Source: Desulfobacterales bacterium (lineage in GTDB: Bacteria > Desulfobacterota > Desulfobacteria > Desulfobacterales > JARGFK01). From it: 59,018 bases of DNA. The stretch spans positions 1 through 59,018 of the forward strand of contig JARGFK010000016.1 of assembly GCA_029211065.1 (NCBI GenBank), in the 5' to 3' direction. The stretch's first letter is position 1; every line of letters starts with the position of its first letter. The translations under genes and the position numbers were made by a program. Below the pieces are notes generated by a model that ran no database searches, was not told the origin of the DNA, and saw only the letters and a list, made by a program, of their open reading frames with translations. Of the stretch, positions 1-8,512 are shown piece by piece.

Positions 1-123
1 CTGGTTCAATGGAACTTGAACGGGATCGCTGCCGTGCGGTCATGCCTCGATAAGATGGTTATGGATCCCACGGGGGCTGTCTCCGGGCTGACAGGACAAC
101 GTTTGAAAAACTCCCCGACCCCT
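1..123. repeat. right arm of a fold-back element, cut by the window edge
   Basis: This stretch resembles the right part of the complete element at 18949-19269. Both share the segments cgggatcgctgccgtgcg, cgataagatggtta, a tcccacggggg block and the terminus gaaaaactccccgacccct. The copy here is more diverged in the centre. No coding potential is visible. The left half, if present, lies before base 1. Confidence 0.7.
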
Positions 124-140
124 CGTTTAGTTAAGGATGC

Positions 141-278
141 AAGGGGCCGAGGATTCAGGGTTCAAGTGAAGAGAAGAAAGCTATGAGGCTTGAATGCCGG
201 GAATCTATAATGCTTGAAAGAATAAATAGAGATTGCAAGAAAAGGTGGAGAGCCTCCAAACCGTGATCACTTGAACCC
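141..278. repeat. fold-back intergenic repeat
   Basis: A perfect 12-bp inverted repeat (gggttcaagtga at 158-169, complement at 267-278) is flanked on both sides by related ggggcc-containing sequence. The 97 bp between the arms contain no convincing gene. It is of the same general kind as other ttcaagg/ccttgaa fold-backs at 12242-12327 and 37706-37909. Confidence 0.55.
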
Positions 279-360
279 TTGGCCCCTCGAATCCTTGACA
301 CCTTCAATCAATTAATTGGAAAAAGAACCGAAAAAAAACATAAATTTCAAGGAGCACACC

Positions 361-946
361 ATGGTTAAAAAAACAGACAGTTTATTTTGAACGCGGCGGG
401 AGTGAAAATACCGAGGCCGTTATTGATATCGTATACGAACGATTGCAGGAAGGCGATATCAAAAGCGTCGTGGTGGCAAGTTCCCGGGGCGCCACCGGTC
501 TAAAATTTGCAAAAAGAATGGCAGCAGAATCCAACCTGGTGGTTGTCTCTTCTCACCCCGGCCGGAGCAAACCGGGTGTGTGGGATTTCGATCGTGAAAT
601 TCTGAAGGAGCTGGAAGCGATGGGCTGTGCGGTAATCCGGCAAACCCATGTTCTATCAGGATTGGAGCGTAGCATCAGTCAGAAGTTTTCGGGTATTTCC
701 CATACAGAACTGCTGGCCGATTGTCTGCGGACCCTTTTCGGCACCGGTATAAAAGTTGCCGTTGAATGCGCGATTATGGCGGCAGACGGGGGCGCGATTC
801 CCATTGAAAATACCATCGCCGTAGGCGGAACCTCTGCAAAGGGGAGGGGATCTGATTGCGCCATTGTGTGTCTGCCGGCGCATGCCAGTAATTTCTTTGA
901 CTTCAGGGTATTGGAGTTGTTGGCCAAACCTTTTCGAAAAGATTGA
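361..946 (+). CDS. pyruvate kinase C-terminal-like (PK_C) domain protein, frameshifted in A7 run
   Basis: A stand-alone alpha/beta domain of the pyruvate-kinase C-terminal type, in a family that lacks the kinase barrel; its function is unknown. The conserved start YFERGGSENT..., the VVASSRGATGLK motif and the HPGRSKPG segment match what I know of the family. ATG 361 has a good ribosome site (caaggag), but that frame stops at 388. Dropping one A from the A7 tract at 367-373 joins it to the long frame (about 194 residues in all). Without this, the only in-frame start is TTG 443, which has no ribosome site and loses about 27 conserved residues. Either a sequencing indel, a slippage site or a recent mutation. 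The stop overlaps a possible start of the MFS gene. Confidence 0.7.
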
Positions 947-2175
947 ACAGGGTAAAAGCAGCAGGGGAAAGCAAAAAGGAAACCGCTTTGAGAAAGAAAG
1001 CCCTTCCGATTTATATATTCAGCTTTTTCATGATTATGCCCCTGCATGCGGTTCTCCCCGTGCTTCCCCTCATCCGAGACGAGTTGCAGGCGTCTTATTC
1101 CGAAATTTCCTTTTTTGTCGCCAGCATCGGCATCATCCGCCTGGTGCTGGCCTTTCCCAGCGGATATCTGGTTGACCGGTTCGATAAAAAGAAAATGTTG
1201 CTCTTCAGCGGCGCTCTGAGCGTAACCGGACTCCTGCTGATGAGTTTTTCCCATTCAATTTACCAGCTCATATTGTCACGCATATTCATCGGTACCAGTT
1301 CTATCCTCTGTACCATCACCATCCTGGTGGTCTTGTCCGAACTGGCCGGCGCCAACAGCAAAGCCATGATGATGAGCATGAACAACGTGATCCATAATGC
1401 CGGCGGTATCATTGCACCGGTCTTTGCCGGATTTTTATCCGGGTTGCACAACTGGCGCCTCCCTTTTATCGTTAATGCCGCCTTTATCGGGCTGTCCATG
1501 GTCATGATCGTTCTGACGGTTCCATCTTTAAAATCGACTACTGCCAATACAATCAAAGAACCGGGCAGCAAAAAAAATAATTTATTGCCGCTTGGTTTTG
1601 GAGCGGAAATCCTCCGGCTTATTCCAGTTTTTGGTCTCAGCATTTTCGTGTTTTTTTATCGCAGCGGCCTACGGCACAACCTGATCCCGTTTTATGCCAA
1701 AGATGTGTTTCACATCAGCACGGAAGCGCTGGGCTTTTATATTTCCCTGACCGGAATGGTCGCAATGATCAGTATATTTGTTTCCGGCCATCTGGCGGAC
1801 CGCTACGGACGCAAGGCGGTTCTCATGCCGGCTGTCATCGTATCTGCATTGGCGGCCGCTGCATTATTATTGCCCGAGGGGTTGAACCCCTTACTGATTG
1901 CCTGTATCCTGGTGGGAACCGGGGCGATCATCAACAGCATGCCGAATATTCTCATTACCGATATCGCCTCACCGGGTTCGGTGGGGAAACTGATCGGTAT
2001 CAACCGTATTTTTGCCGATTCCGGCTACCTGGTCGGTTCAGTGTCTGTGGGGATGATTTTGGACAGTTTCGGGTTCAGCGTACCGGTATATGTCATAGCC
2101 GGGTTTGCCGCCGTTACACTGGTTATGATTGCTTTTTTTATTCACAATAAACCGGTAGACCTTGGTGCAAAATAA
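943..2175 (+). CDS. major facilitator superfamily (MFS) transporter
   Basis: A 12-helix secondary transporter of about 400 residues. Both halves carry the MFS motif A between helices 2 and 3: GYLVDRFDKKKML in the N-half and GHLADRYGRKAVL in the C-half, as expected from the family's internal duplication. A hydrophilic linker (about residues 195-210) separates the halves. The start is uncertain: TTG 943 overlaps the previous stop, TTG 988 has a better ribosome site (aagga, 7-nt spacer), and the first ATG (1030) is already inside helix 1. The substrate cannot be inferred; the following UbiD gene makes an organic acid or its product plausible. Confidence 0.85.
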   Translation: MNRVKAAGESKKETALRKKALPIYIFSFFMIMPLHAVLPVLPLIRDELQASYSEISFFVASIGIIRLVLAFPSGYLVDRFDKKKMLLFSGALSVTGLLLMSFSHSIYQLILSRIFIGTSSILCTITILVVLSELAGANSKAMMMSMNNVIHNAGGIIAPVFAGFLSGLHNWRLPFIVNAAFIGLSMVMIVLTVPSLKSTTANTIKEPGSKKNNLLPLGFGAEILRLIPVFGLSIFVFFYRSGLRHNLIPFYAKDVFHISTEALGFYISLTGMVAMISIFVSGHLADRYGRKAVLMPAVIVSALAAAALLLPEGLNPLLIACILVGTGAIINSMPNILITDIASPGSVGKLIGINRIFADSGYLVGSVSVGMILDSFGFSVPVYVIAGFAAVTLVMIAFFIHNKPVDLGAK

Positions 2176-2245
2176 TGTGGATTACCGCCAGCGGTAGAGA
2201 CTGCAGGTACATTTTAGATTGCTTTGGTTCGAATAAGGAGGCGCG

Positions 2246-3892
2246 ATGGCCACGAGAAGATATACAAATTTAGGCGAACACCTTCAGCTATTGGAGAAAA
2301 AAGGGCTCCTGGTGAGGGTCACCCGGGAGATCAATAAAGACACGGAACTGCATCCCCTGGTGAGGTGGCAGTTTCGCAGCAATCTTCCGGAATCCCAGCG
2401 GAAAGGGTTCCTTTTTGAGAATGTGGCCGACGCCAAAGGACGGCATTACGATTTCCCGGTGGCTGTGGGGGTGCTGGCCTCCAATCCGGAGATCTACGCG
2501 GCCGGGCTTCAGTGCCGCGTTGAGGAAATCGTCTCCAAATGGGAGAAAGCCATGCTAAACCCCATCGAGCCGGTTGTGGTGGACTCGGGCCCGGTGCAGG
2601 ATGTGGTTTACCAGGGGGCGGCGCTGGATGCGGACGGCGGCGGCCTGGGGATGCTGCCGGTGCCGATTTCAACGCCGGGTTTTGATAATGCGCCCTATAC
2701 CACCTGCTCCCATTGGATGACAAAAGACATTGATACCGGCATCCAAAATTCGGGCAACTACCGCGGTCAGATTAAAGGCCCCCGGAAAATCGGCTGTTAC
2801 AATCAGCCCGGCCAGCACTTTACCCTGCACATGGAAAAGTATAAGGAAAAGGGGCTTCCCATGGATGCCGCCCTGGTTATCGGCGGACCGCCGGTGATGT
2901 CTTATGCCACCGTCCAGAAAGTTCCTTACGGCGTCAATGAAATGGCCATCGCCGGGGCCCTGGCCGGCGAACCGATTCATATGGTCCGTTGCAAGACCGT
3001 TGACCTGCTGGTACCGGCCGAGGCCGAGCTGGTCATTGAGGGAAAAGTCAATACCGAATTTTATGAACCGGAAGGCCCCTTCGGCGAATCCCATGGTCAT
3101 ATGCACCCGCGGGAGCTCAGCCCGTTCATGGCGGTCACCGCCATTACCCATAGAAAAAATATGGTCTATGTCTCCTTTATCAGTCAGGTGACGCCGAGTG
3201 AAAGCAGTGTGATAAAAAAGGTCGGTTACGATCCGATGTTCCTGCATTTTCTGCGGGATCAGGCCGGCATCAAGAATGTGGTTCGCGTCAAAATGCATGA
3301 AGACATGACCAACCTGCGCAAGGTCATATTTATCCAGATGCGCGCGCCTTCCGAGGCCGAGGCTTGGCGGGCGTTGATGCTGGCGGCCGGCTTTCATCAG
3401 GGGGTCGGCAAGATTTTGGTGGCGGTGGATGAGGACATCAACGTAGACGACACGGATGCTTTGCTCTGGGCGATCAGTTATCGCTGTACACCCCATAAGG
3501 ATGTTCAGATTATCACGGGCCAGGAAAAAGGCCATGCCCCGCCATTTGATTATTTCAAGGGGATGACTCAGGACCAGGTCATTTTCCAGGAACGCGCCGA
3601 TGACAGCTCCCTGCTGATCAATGCGGTGTTAAAAAAACCCTTTCCGCCGGTATCGCTTCCCAAAAGAGAATATATGGAGCGCGCCGCGCAAATATGGGAA
3701 GAACTCGGGCTGCCGAAAATCGAAAAAAAATACCCCTGGTACGGCTATTCCCTCGGGCAGTGGGATGAAGAACTGGAGGATGAAGCTGAACTGGCACTCA
3801 AGGGCGAGCACTATCAGACCGGCAGGAAGCTTGCCCAAAATAAGGTGAACATGTCATCCAAGAAAAGCCACATGATCAGCAGCTATAAGTAA
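2246..3892 (+). CDS. UbiD family decarboxylase (548 aa)
   Basis: A prenylated-FMN-dependent (de)carboxylase of the UbiD/Fdc1 type. The catalytic glutamate pair lies in EGPFGE (E276 and E281), matching E277/E282 of Fdc1. An NSGNYR segment around residue 170 carries the partner arginine. The protein is about 60 residues longer than the 484-486-residue paralogues in this window, mainly through a lysine-rich C-terminal tail, and is clearly a different subfamily (GESHGHMHPREL after the motif, not GEWTGYY). A strong ribosome site (aaggaggcgcg) precedes ATG 2246. It probably shares a transcript with the MFS gene 70 bp upstream. The cofactor would come from UbiX encoded at 12374. Confidence 0.93.
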   Translation: MATRRYTNLGEHLQLLEKKGLLVRVTREINKDTELHPLVRWQFRSNLPESQRKGFLFENVADAKGRHYDFPVAVGVLASNPEIYAAGLQCRVEEIVSKWEKAMLNPIEPVVVDSGPVQDVVYQGAALDADGGGLGMLPVPISTPGFDNAPYTTCSHWMTKDIDTGIQNSGNYRGQIKGPRKIGCYNQPGQHFTLHMEKYKEKGLPMDAALVIGGPPVMSYATVQKVPYGVNEMAIAGALAGEPIHMVRCKTVDLLVPAEAELVIEGKVNTEFYEPEGPFGESHGHMHPRELSPFMAVTAITHRKNMVYVSFISQVTPSESSVIKKVGYDPMFLHFLRDQAGIKNVVRVKMHEDMTNLRKVIFIQMRAPSEAEAWRALMLAAGFHQGVGKILVAVDEDINVDDTDALLWAISYRCTPHKDVQIITGQEKGHAPPFDYFKGMTQDQVIFQERADDSSLLINAVLKKPFPPVSLPKREYMERAAQIWEELGLPKIEKKYPWYGYSLGQWDEELEDEAELALKGEHYQTGRKLAQNKVNMSSKKSHMISSYK

Positions 3893-4043
3893 AAATTCGG
3901 AGGGTTTTGGATTTGCGGCTACCGCCTTGAACCGAGACGTGCTTCTGATTTAGCGTCTTTGCACTTCATACGGCAGAGCCACTAAACGCTGACATGGCCA
4001 TGAGGACCACTATAATAAACAAAGGAAGATAGGCTTCAAGGGT
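3893..4043. other. convergent intergenic gap
   Basis: A gap of 151 bp between a plus-strand UbiD and a minus-strand aldolase gene. I see no clear gene and no strong terminator hairpin; the caagggttcaagggt segment near 4039 resembles one arm of the ttcaagg-type repeats found elsewhere in the window. Confidence 0.4.
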
Positions 4044-4733
4044 TCAAGGGTGTGCCAGCTTTCGAACATAGTAGCTCCAGAACTCCTGGATATTTTTTGA
4101 ATAAAAAACCTGTTCGCCCTTGCCGGCCGATTCTTTGTCGGGGGCGGCGGTTAAAGATCCGATCTGCAATGCCGTGACCTGAAGCCGTGCCGCTCTTTCC
4201 AGCAGGGCGGCATAAACGGTTGCTTCTTCAATGGACGTTCCCGCTACGACCACACCGTGATTCTGCAAAAGAAGGGCGCGATGTTCAGCCAGGGCGTCCG
4301 CCACTTTTCCCCCAAGTTCAGACGAACGTATCAGCAGCGACGTTTCTTTAAAAACCGGAAGATTGTTGAACAGACTGCCCTCATGACTGATGGTTTGAAT
4401 GGTGTGTCCGGCGGCCGATAAGGCGATGCAGTAGAAGGGGTGGGTGTGGATGATGCAATGGATATGGGGGTGTTTTTTATAAATTTCCGTATGAATAGGG
4501 AATTCCGAATGTTTGCGTCCTGCGCCGGCAAGCTGGTTGCCCTCGAAATCGATGATGATCATGTCTTGGGGGCCCATCTCTTCCAGGCCCAGATCGTGGG
4601 GGTTCATATGCAGGAATTCGTCGCCGGGACGCCGCGCGGTGATATGTCCCATGGTGAGGTTTCCATGTCCTGTCATTACCAGTATCTTGCAGGCCAGGGC
4701 CAGTTTTTGGGACAGTTCGCTATCAATTTGCAT
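4044..4733 (-). CDS. class II aldolase/adducin family protein
   Basis: A zinc-dependent aldolase-fold protein of 229 residues, related to fuculose- and ribulose-phosphate aldolases. The zinc histidines are in HTHP (about residue 97) and in the C-terminal QNHGVVV segment; the catalytic acid is within SEFPIHTEIY. A frame extension to 4769 exists, but ATG 4733 is preceded by aaggag with a 7-nt spacer, so I take that start. Many members of this family act on non-sugar hydroxy or keto acids, or decarboxylate, so the reaction is open. It is transcribed away from operon A, and three aldolases of this fold occur in the window. Confidence 0.88.
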   Translation of the reverse strand: MQIDSELSQKLALACKILVMTGHGNLTMGHITARRPGDEFLHMNPHDLGLEEMGPQDMIIIDFEGNQLAGAGRKHSEFPIHTEIYKKHPHIHCIIHTHPFYCIALSAAGHTIQTISHEGSLFNNLPVFKETSLLIRSSELGGKVADALAEHRALLLQNHGVVVAGTSIEEATVYAALLERAARLQVTALQIGSLTAAPDKESAGKGEQVFYSKNIQEFWSYYVRKLAHP

Positions 4734-5154
4734 CTTGAATCTCCTTATAATCGATGGTTTGTCGGGCAATGAACGGGTTTAAATTCCTGTTATGCGAAGA
4801 GCTGTCTTTAGATAAACGTTTGTGCGGAAAAATAAAAGAATAAAAATTGCTTTTTAAGTCCGACTTTAGTATTTTTTCTTTCATTAAAACGAATCGGGAT
4901 CGGACCTAATCCTGGCATTTCAAAATATTAAAAAACCGCCGACAGGCTGATATTTTCCTTGACATTTTAAAAGGGCTTTGGCAATAGTTACAAAATAGCT
5001 AATTTGTAGTTACATGCTGCATGGCCTTTTGGTTGTCAATTTCCATAAAAACCACTTCAATGTTCTTTTTTTAAAAAATACGTATCTGTTGGCAGGGACT
5101 TGAAAAACCCCCATTTTTTTATCACAAAATATGCAATTAGAGGAGGTCAATTCG
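4734..5154. promoter_or_regulatory. AT-rich divergent regulatory region
   Basis: A 421-bp non-coding region between the divergent aldolase and operon A genes. Its right part holds the shared promoter/operator box (4959-5002). The left part is AT-rich and should contain the minus-strand aldolase promoter, but I cannot assign its hexamers. The transcript leader of operon A would be about 150 nt. Confidence 0.6.
4959..5002 (+). promoter_or_regulatory. promoter with shared 20-bp box, copy a (operon A)
   Basis: TTGACA at 4959-4964, an 18-bp spacer, then the box AATAGTTACAAAATAGCTAA at 4983-5002. The first hexamer of the box (AATAGT) sits where a -10 element is expected. The box has direct repeats ATAGTTA and ATAGCTA 11 bp apart. 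Near-identical boxes stand upstream of three other operons: 27606-27625 (-), 30543-30562 (+) and 51919-51938 (-). Confidence 0.7.
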
Positions 5155-6699
5155 ATGGCAAATGAACATCTCAGAAGCTTAAGATCAACCCTTGATTGGT
5201 TGAAAAAAGACGGTCTGGTTTTGGAAACAGATCGAGAGGTTGATCCAAAATGCGAAATGACGGCTTTGCAGAAGCGCATGGACGGCGGCCCGCCCATGGT
5301 GTTCAACAAAGTCAAAGGGTATGATAATGCGCGACTGGCAACCAACGTGTTCGGCTCTGATAAAATTGTGGCCAAAATGTTCGGGTGCAAGGACCGCAAG
5401 GAATTGAAGTTTAAGATTCATGAAGGCATTCTCAATCCTTTGGAGCCGCGGATCGTTGCAGATGCACCCTGCCAGGAAGTTGTCATCGATAAGAATATTG
5501 ACGTCTGGCCGGTCATTCCCATGATCCAGCATACGCTCAAAGACCCGGGTCGGACCCTGGGCGCCGGCAAAACCCTGGCCGGCCCCAAACAGTTCTGGGG
5601 CGGCTGGCATATTTCTTATAACCGCATGAGTTTCCGCGAAGATTTGCACTGGAAAGACAAATCCACTTTTCAGATTTCGCCGGGATCCCACACCGACCAG
5701 ATTGCTACGCATTTCTATAAGAAGGAACCGATTCCGTTCAGCATCAATATCGGCATTCCGCCGGCCGCCACCCTGATGGCCGGGGCCGGCTTCATGTACA
5801 CGATTATACCCAGGGGATTCAACGAGTTGGGAATAGGCGCGCGCATGCAGGGATTTCCGATGGATGTGGTGAAGTGCAAGACCATCGACGCCTATGCCCT
5901 TGCAGAAGCGGAATATGTCATCGAGGGCTACCTGGATACCACCAAGAAATTATGGGAAAGCCCGCTGGCTGAAAAAGATCAGATGCAGGGGGTCTATCCC
6001 TTCCATCCGGAATGGTCCGGTTATTTCGGAAAGGCCTATCGCACCTGGCAGTTCAATGTAACGGGCATCACCCACCGAAAGCAGAAACCGATTTACGACC
6101 CGCTGTGCGTCCACAGCTATGATGACCACAATATCGACGTGCTGGTCCGGGAAGCCTGTTTTTTTGAACTGGCCGAACGGGTCAGCCCCGGCTTCTGCAT
6201 TGACACCCATATCCCCATGTGCATTCCGGACTGGGGCGGAGTCTTGTTTCAGGTTAAGAAGCGCCGGGCGCGCGATGAAGGCTATCCGCGCAATATTCTG
6301 GCGGCGGCGCTCTCCTGCTCCCTGGGCGCCAGGTTTGCCATGGTGGTCGATCCGGACATCAACTTGTATTCCATGGACGATATCATGTGGGCAATGTCCA
6401 CCCGCGTGGATGCCCAGGACGACATCATGGTGGTGGCGCCGGGCGGCATGGGGCAGACCTTCCAGCCGGCCGAAAGAAGTTCGGCCGGTGAAAAGCAATG
6501 GACCCAGAGCAATATCCGCTTCTCGGGCGCCATCGGCATCGACGCAACGGTTCCCTATCAGTACCAGGATGCCTTTGAGCGCGCCAGCTACCCGATAGAG
6601 CTGGTTAAACTGAAAGACTGGTTTACCGATGAACAGATCGCACTGGCCCAGTCGTACCAGGAAGATTATGCCAAATGGTTCTCTGAGTCCGGCATTTAA
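5155..6699 (+). CDS. UbiD family decarboxylase, variant motif (514 aa)
   Basis: A UbiD-fold decarboxylase heading operon A. The usual EGPFGE motif reads ESPLAE (E268 and E273): the two catalytic glutamates keep their spacing while the residues between change. The following region (HPEWSGYFGKAYRTW) is also unlike its neighbours. Its MVVDPDINLYSMDDIMWAMSTR segment is the normal UbiD acidic/metal region. Start ATG 5155 has a gaggagg ribosome site; an upstream in-frame ATG (5131) does not. The next genes are a CoA-transferase pair, then SucCD and UbiX, which is the gene set expected if a CoA thioester is decarboxylated, as in phthaloyl-CoA decarboxylase. The substrate is an inference. Confidence 0.9.
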   Translation: MANEHLRSLRSTLDWLKKDGLVLETDREVDPKCEMTALQKRMDGGPPMVFNKVKGYDNARLATNVFGSDKIVAKMFGCKDRKELKFKIHEGILNPLEPRIVADAPCQEVVIDKNIDVWPVIPMIQHTLKDPGRTLGAGKTLAGPKQFWGGWHISYNRMSFREDLHWKDKSTFQISPGSHTDQIATHFYKKEPIPFSINIGIPPAATLMAGAGFMYTIIPRGFNELGIGARMQGFPMDVVKCKTIDAYALAEAEYVIEGYLDTTKKLWESPLAEKDQMQGVYPFHPEWSGYFGKAYRTWQFNVTGITHRKQKPIYDPLCVHSYDDHNIDVLVREACFFELAERVSPGFCIDTHIPMCIPDWGGVLFQVKKRRARDEGYPRNILAAALSCSLGARFAMVVDPDINLYSMDDIMWAMSTRVDAQDDIMVVAPGGMGQTFQPAERSSAGEKQWTQSNIRFSGAIGIDATVPYQYQDAFERASYPIELVKLKDWFTDEQIALAQSYQEDYAKWFSESGI

Positions 6700-7050
6700 T
6701 CGTCCGGTTTGAAATGAAAAAGAATAAATCTACCGCGCATTTCGGTAAATCGAGACCTTTGAAAAATGCTCAATTTTGTTCAAGTTCAAGGAAGGCGAAA
6801 ATTATAACCACAGGAATACATACAGTGTTTCGAGGATAAACATTTGAGTCTGACACCGAAATTGAGCGAAAGGGGGTGTTTAGCAAAGGTCTCGGCTGAG
6901 ATGCGTGGCTTATCTTTGGTTATGGAACAATTTGTCTGCTCCGTCATAGCGGACTGAAGCACATTCCTGCAGCTCCTATTTAGTTTTACCTGAACGCTCT
7001 TTTTTCAGGGACTGTCCATTCAATTTTTTCAAAAAACAGAGGACAACCAA
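6700..7050. other. 351-bp gap in operon A holding a MITE-like element
   Basis: No gene is visible. Most of the gap is taken up by the element at 6751-6894. The rest, up to the CoA-transferase start, contains no clear promoter or terminator. Confidence 0.5.
6751..6894. mobile_element. MITE-like element, copy 1 (144 bp)
   Basis: A short non-coding element with perfect 11-bp terminal inverted repeats (CGAGACCTTTG and CAAAGGTCTCG). A second copy in the same orientation lies at 55532-55702. Shared blocks include gaaaaatgctcaattttgtt, caaggaaggcga, cgaggat and ttgagcctgac-like sequence. Size, terminal repeats and lack of coding content fit a MITE. No target duplication was confirmed and no transposase occurs in the window. 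Confidence 0.65.
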
Positions 7051-8304
7051 ATGGAAGAAAAAAAGAAACTACTGGAAAATTGTCGGGTTCTCGATTTTAC
7101 CAATCAGCTCGGGTTTTTATGCGGCAAGATTTTAGGCGATTTGGGTGCAGATGTCATTAAAGTCGAAAAACCCGGCGGAGATGAATCCAGAAATGCCGGC
7201 CCCTATTACAAAGACATACCGGATCCGGAAAAAAACCTCTACTGGTTTTCTTACAATCACAACAAGCGCGGGATTACCCTTGATATCGAGAAAAAAACCG
7301 GCCGGGAGATCTTAAAGAAGCTGATTGAGAATACCGATATCCTGATTGAGACCTTTGCACCGGGTTATCTGGCCAAGCTGGGCCTCGATTATGAAGATCT
7401 GTGCAAAATCAATCCCAAACTCGTGATGTGCTCCATTACCCCCTTCGGACGGACCGGACCTTACAAGGATTATGACGGATCTGATCTGATCTATATGGCC
7501 ATGAGCGGCTTCATGTCCCTGGTGGGCGACCCGGATCGGCCGCCGGTCAGGGTGACCCTGCCGCAGTCTTATATGTGGACCGGTATGCATGCGGCCGCCG
7601 GCACCATGATGGCGTACTATTACCGCGGACTTAGCGGGGAGGGGCAGCATGTGGATGTGTCCGCCCAGGCCGGCGTCCTGTGGGCCTGTTCGATTGCGCC
7701 TTCCTTCTATGATTATAACAAAGAACTCCCCGGCCGAGCAGGGGTCTTCATCACGGGCCGGAGCATCACCGGCGCGAAAATGCGCGCCGTTGAACCCTGT
7801 AAGGACGGTTATGTGAATTATATTATTTACGGCGGACCGGCCGGCATCCGCACCAACATGCGGATGACGGAATGGATGGAAAGCAAGGGGGGGGCTCCTG
7901 ATTATTTAAAAAATAAAGACTGGAAAAAATTCAACATCGCAACGGTCACCCAGGCGGAAATCGATCAGATCGAAGATGCCAACAATGAATTTCTCAAAGG
8001 GGTTACCAAAAAAGAATTTTTCGATACCTGCCTTGAAAAAGACATGCTGGGGTATCCGGTTACGACCTCCCAGGACACCATGGAAGACGAACAGCTTAAA
8101 TCCAGGGGGCTCTGGAAAGAAATCGAGCATGAAGAGTTGGGGACTAAAATTACGTATCCCTCATTTTTTACGAAGTTTTCAACGCTGGCATGCGACCTCT
8201 GGCGCAAAGCCCCCTTAATCGGGGAACATAACGAGGAGATTTACGCTGAACTGGGCTATAGCCGTGAAGATGTATTGAACCTGATGCGGGCCAATGTGAT
8301 CTAA
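7051..8304 (+). CDS. class III CoA-transferase (CaiB/BaiF family), subunit-like 1
   Basis: A family III CoA-transferase of 417 residues. These enzymes move CoA between carboxylic acids through an aspartyl-CoA thioester; the expected aspartate is D202 in GQHVDVSAQ. The N-terminal VLDFTNQLGFLCGKILGDLGADVIKVE segment is the typical CoA-binding Rossmann start. The family is normally about 400 residues, so it is full length. It is followed by a second, different family member. Paired class III transferases form heteromers in BbsEF (benzylsuccinate) and SptAB (phthalate), both using succinyl-CoA. With SucCD encoded next, a succinyl-CoA:carboxylate transferase is the best guess; the acceptor acid is unknown. 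Confidence 0.9.
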   Translation: MEEKKKLLENCRVLDFTNQLGFLCGKILGDLGADVIKVEKPGGDESRNAGPYYKDIPDPEKNLYWFSYNHNKRGITLDIEKKTGREILKKLIENTDILIETFAPGYLAKLGLDYEDLCKINPKLVMCSITPFGRTGPYKDYDGSDLIYMAMSGFMSLVGDPDRPPVRVTLPQSYMWTGMHAAAGTMMAYYYRGLSGEGQHVDVSAQAGVLWACSIAPSFYDYNKELPGRAGVFITGRSITGAKMRAVEPCKDGYVNYIIYGGPAGIRTNMRMTEWMESKGGAPDYLKNKDWKKFNIATVTQAEIDQIEDANNEFLKGVTKKEFFDTCLEKDMLGYPVTTSQDTMEDEQLKSRGLWKEIEHEELGTKITYPSFFTKFSTLACDLWRKAPLIGEHNEEIYAELGYSREDVLNLMRANVI

Positions 8305-8512
8305 TTTATTCGCCTTCGCCTGAATACCCTGCTGCTTGCAGCAGGGATGAAAGGCGAGGTGAACCGCGCCGAAGCTCAACTGAGCGTAGGCGGGTTAAAG
8401 CTACGGCGCAATTCCGCTTTGATACCCCGCAGCTTGTCGAAGATCCCGGTTTATCGGGGCTGCGGGGAGCTTCATAAAAATCGCAGAAGAATAAACAGCA
8501 GGAGACGAAAGC
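8305..8512. repeat. hairpin-rich intergenic repeat between the CoA-transferase genes
   Basis: This 208-bp gap contains a perfect hairpin (ccctgctgcttgcagcaggg, about 8328-8347) and a second pair of ccccgcagc/gctgcgggg arms (about 8424-8432 and 8459-8467). It looks like an extragenic palindromic repeat cluster placed inside the operon. No gene is supported. Confidence 0.5.

Noticed and set aside
2669-3535. A 288-codon minus-strand open frame
   Set aside because: Antisense shadow of the UbiD gene at 2246-3892; high GC at third positions keeps it open.
4976-4995. A sigma-54-like tggca segment near the operon A box
   Set aside because: The GG and GC elements are not at the required spacing, and the region is better explained by TTGACA and the shared box.
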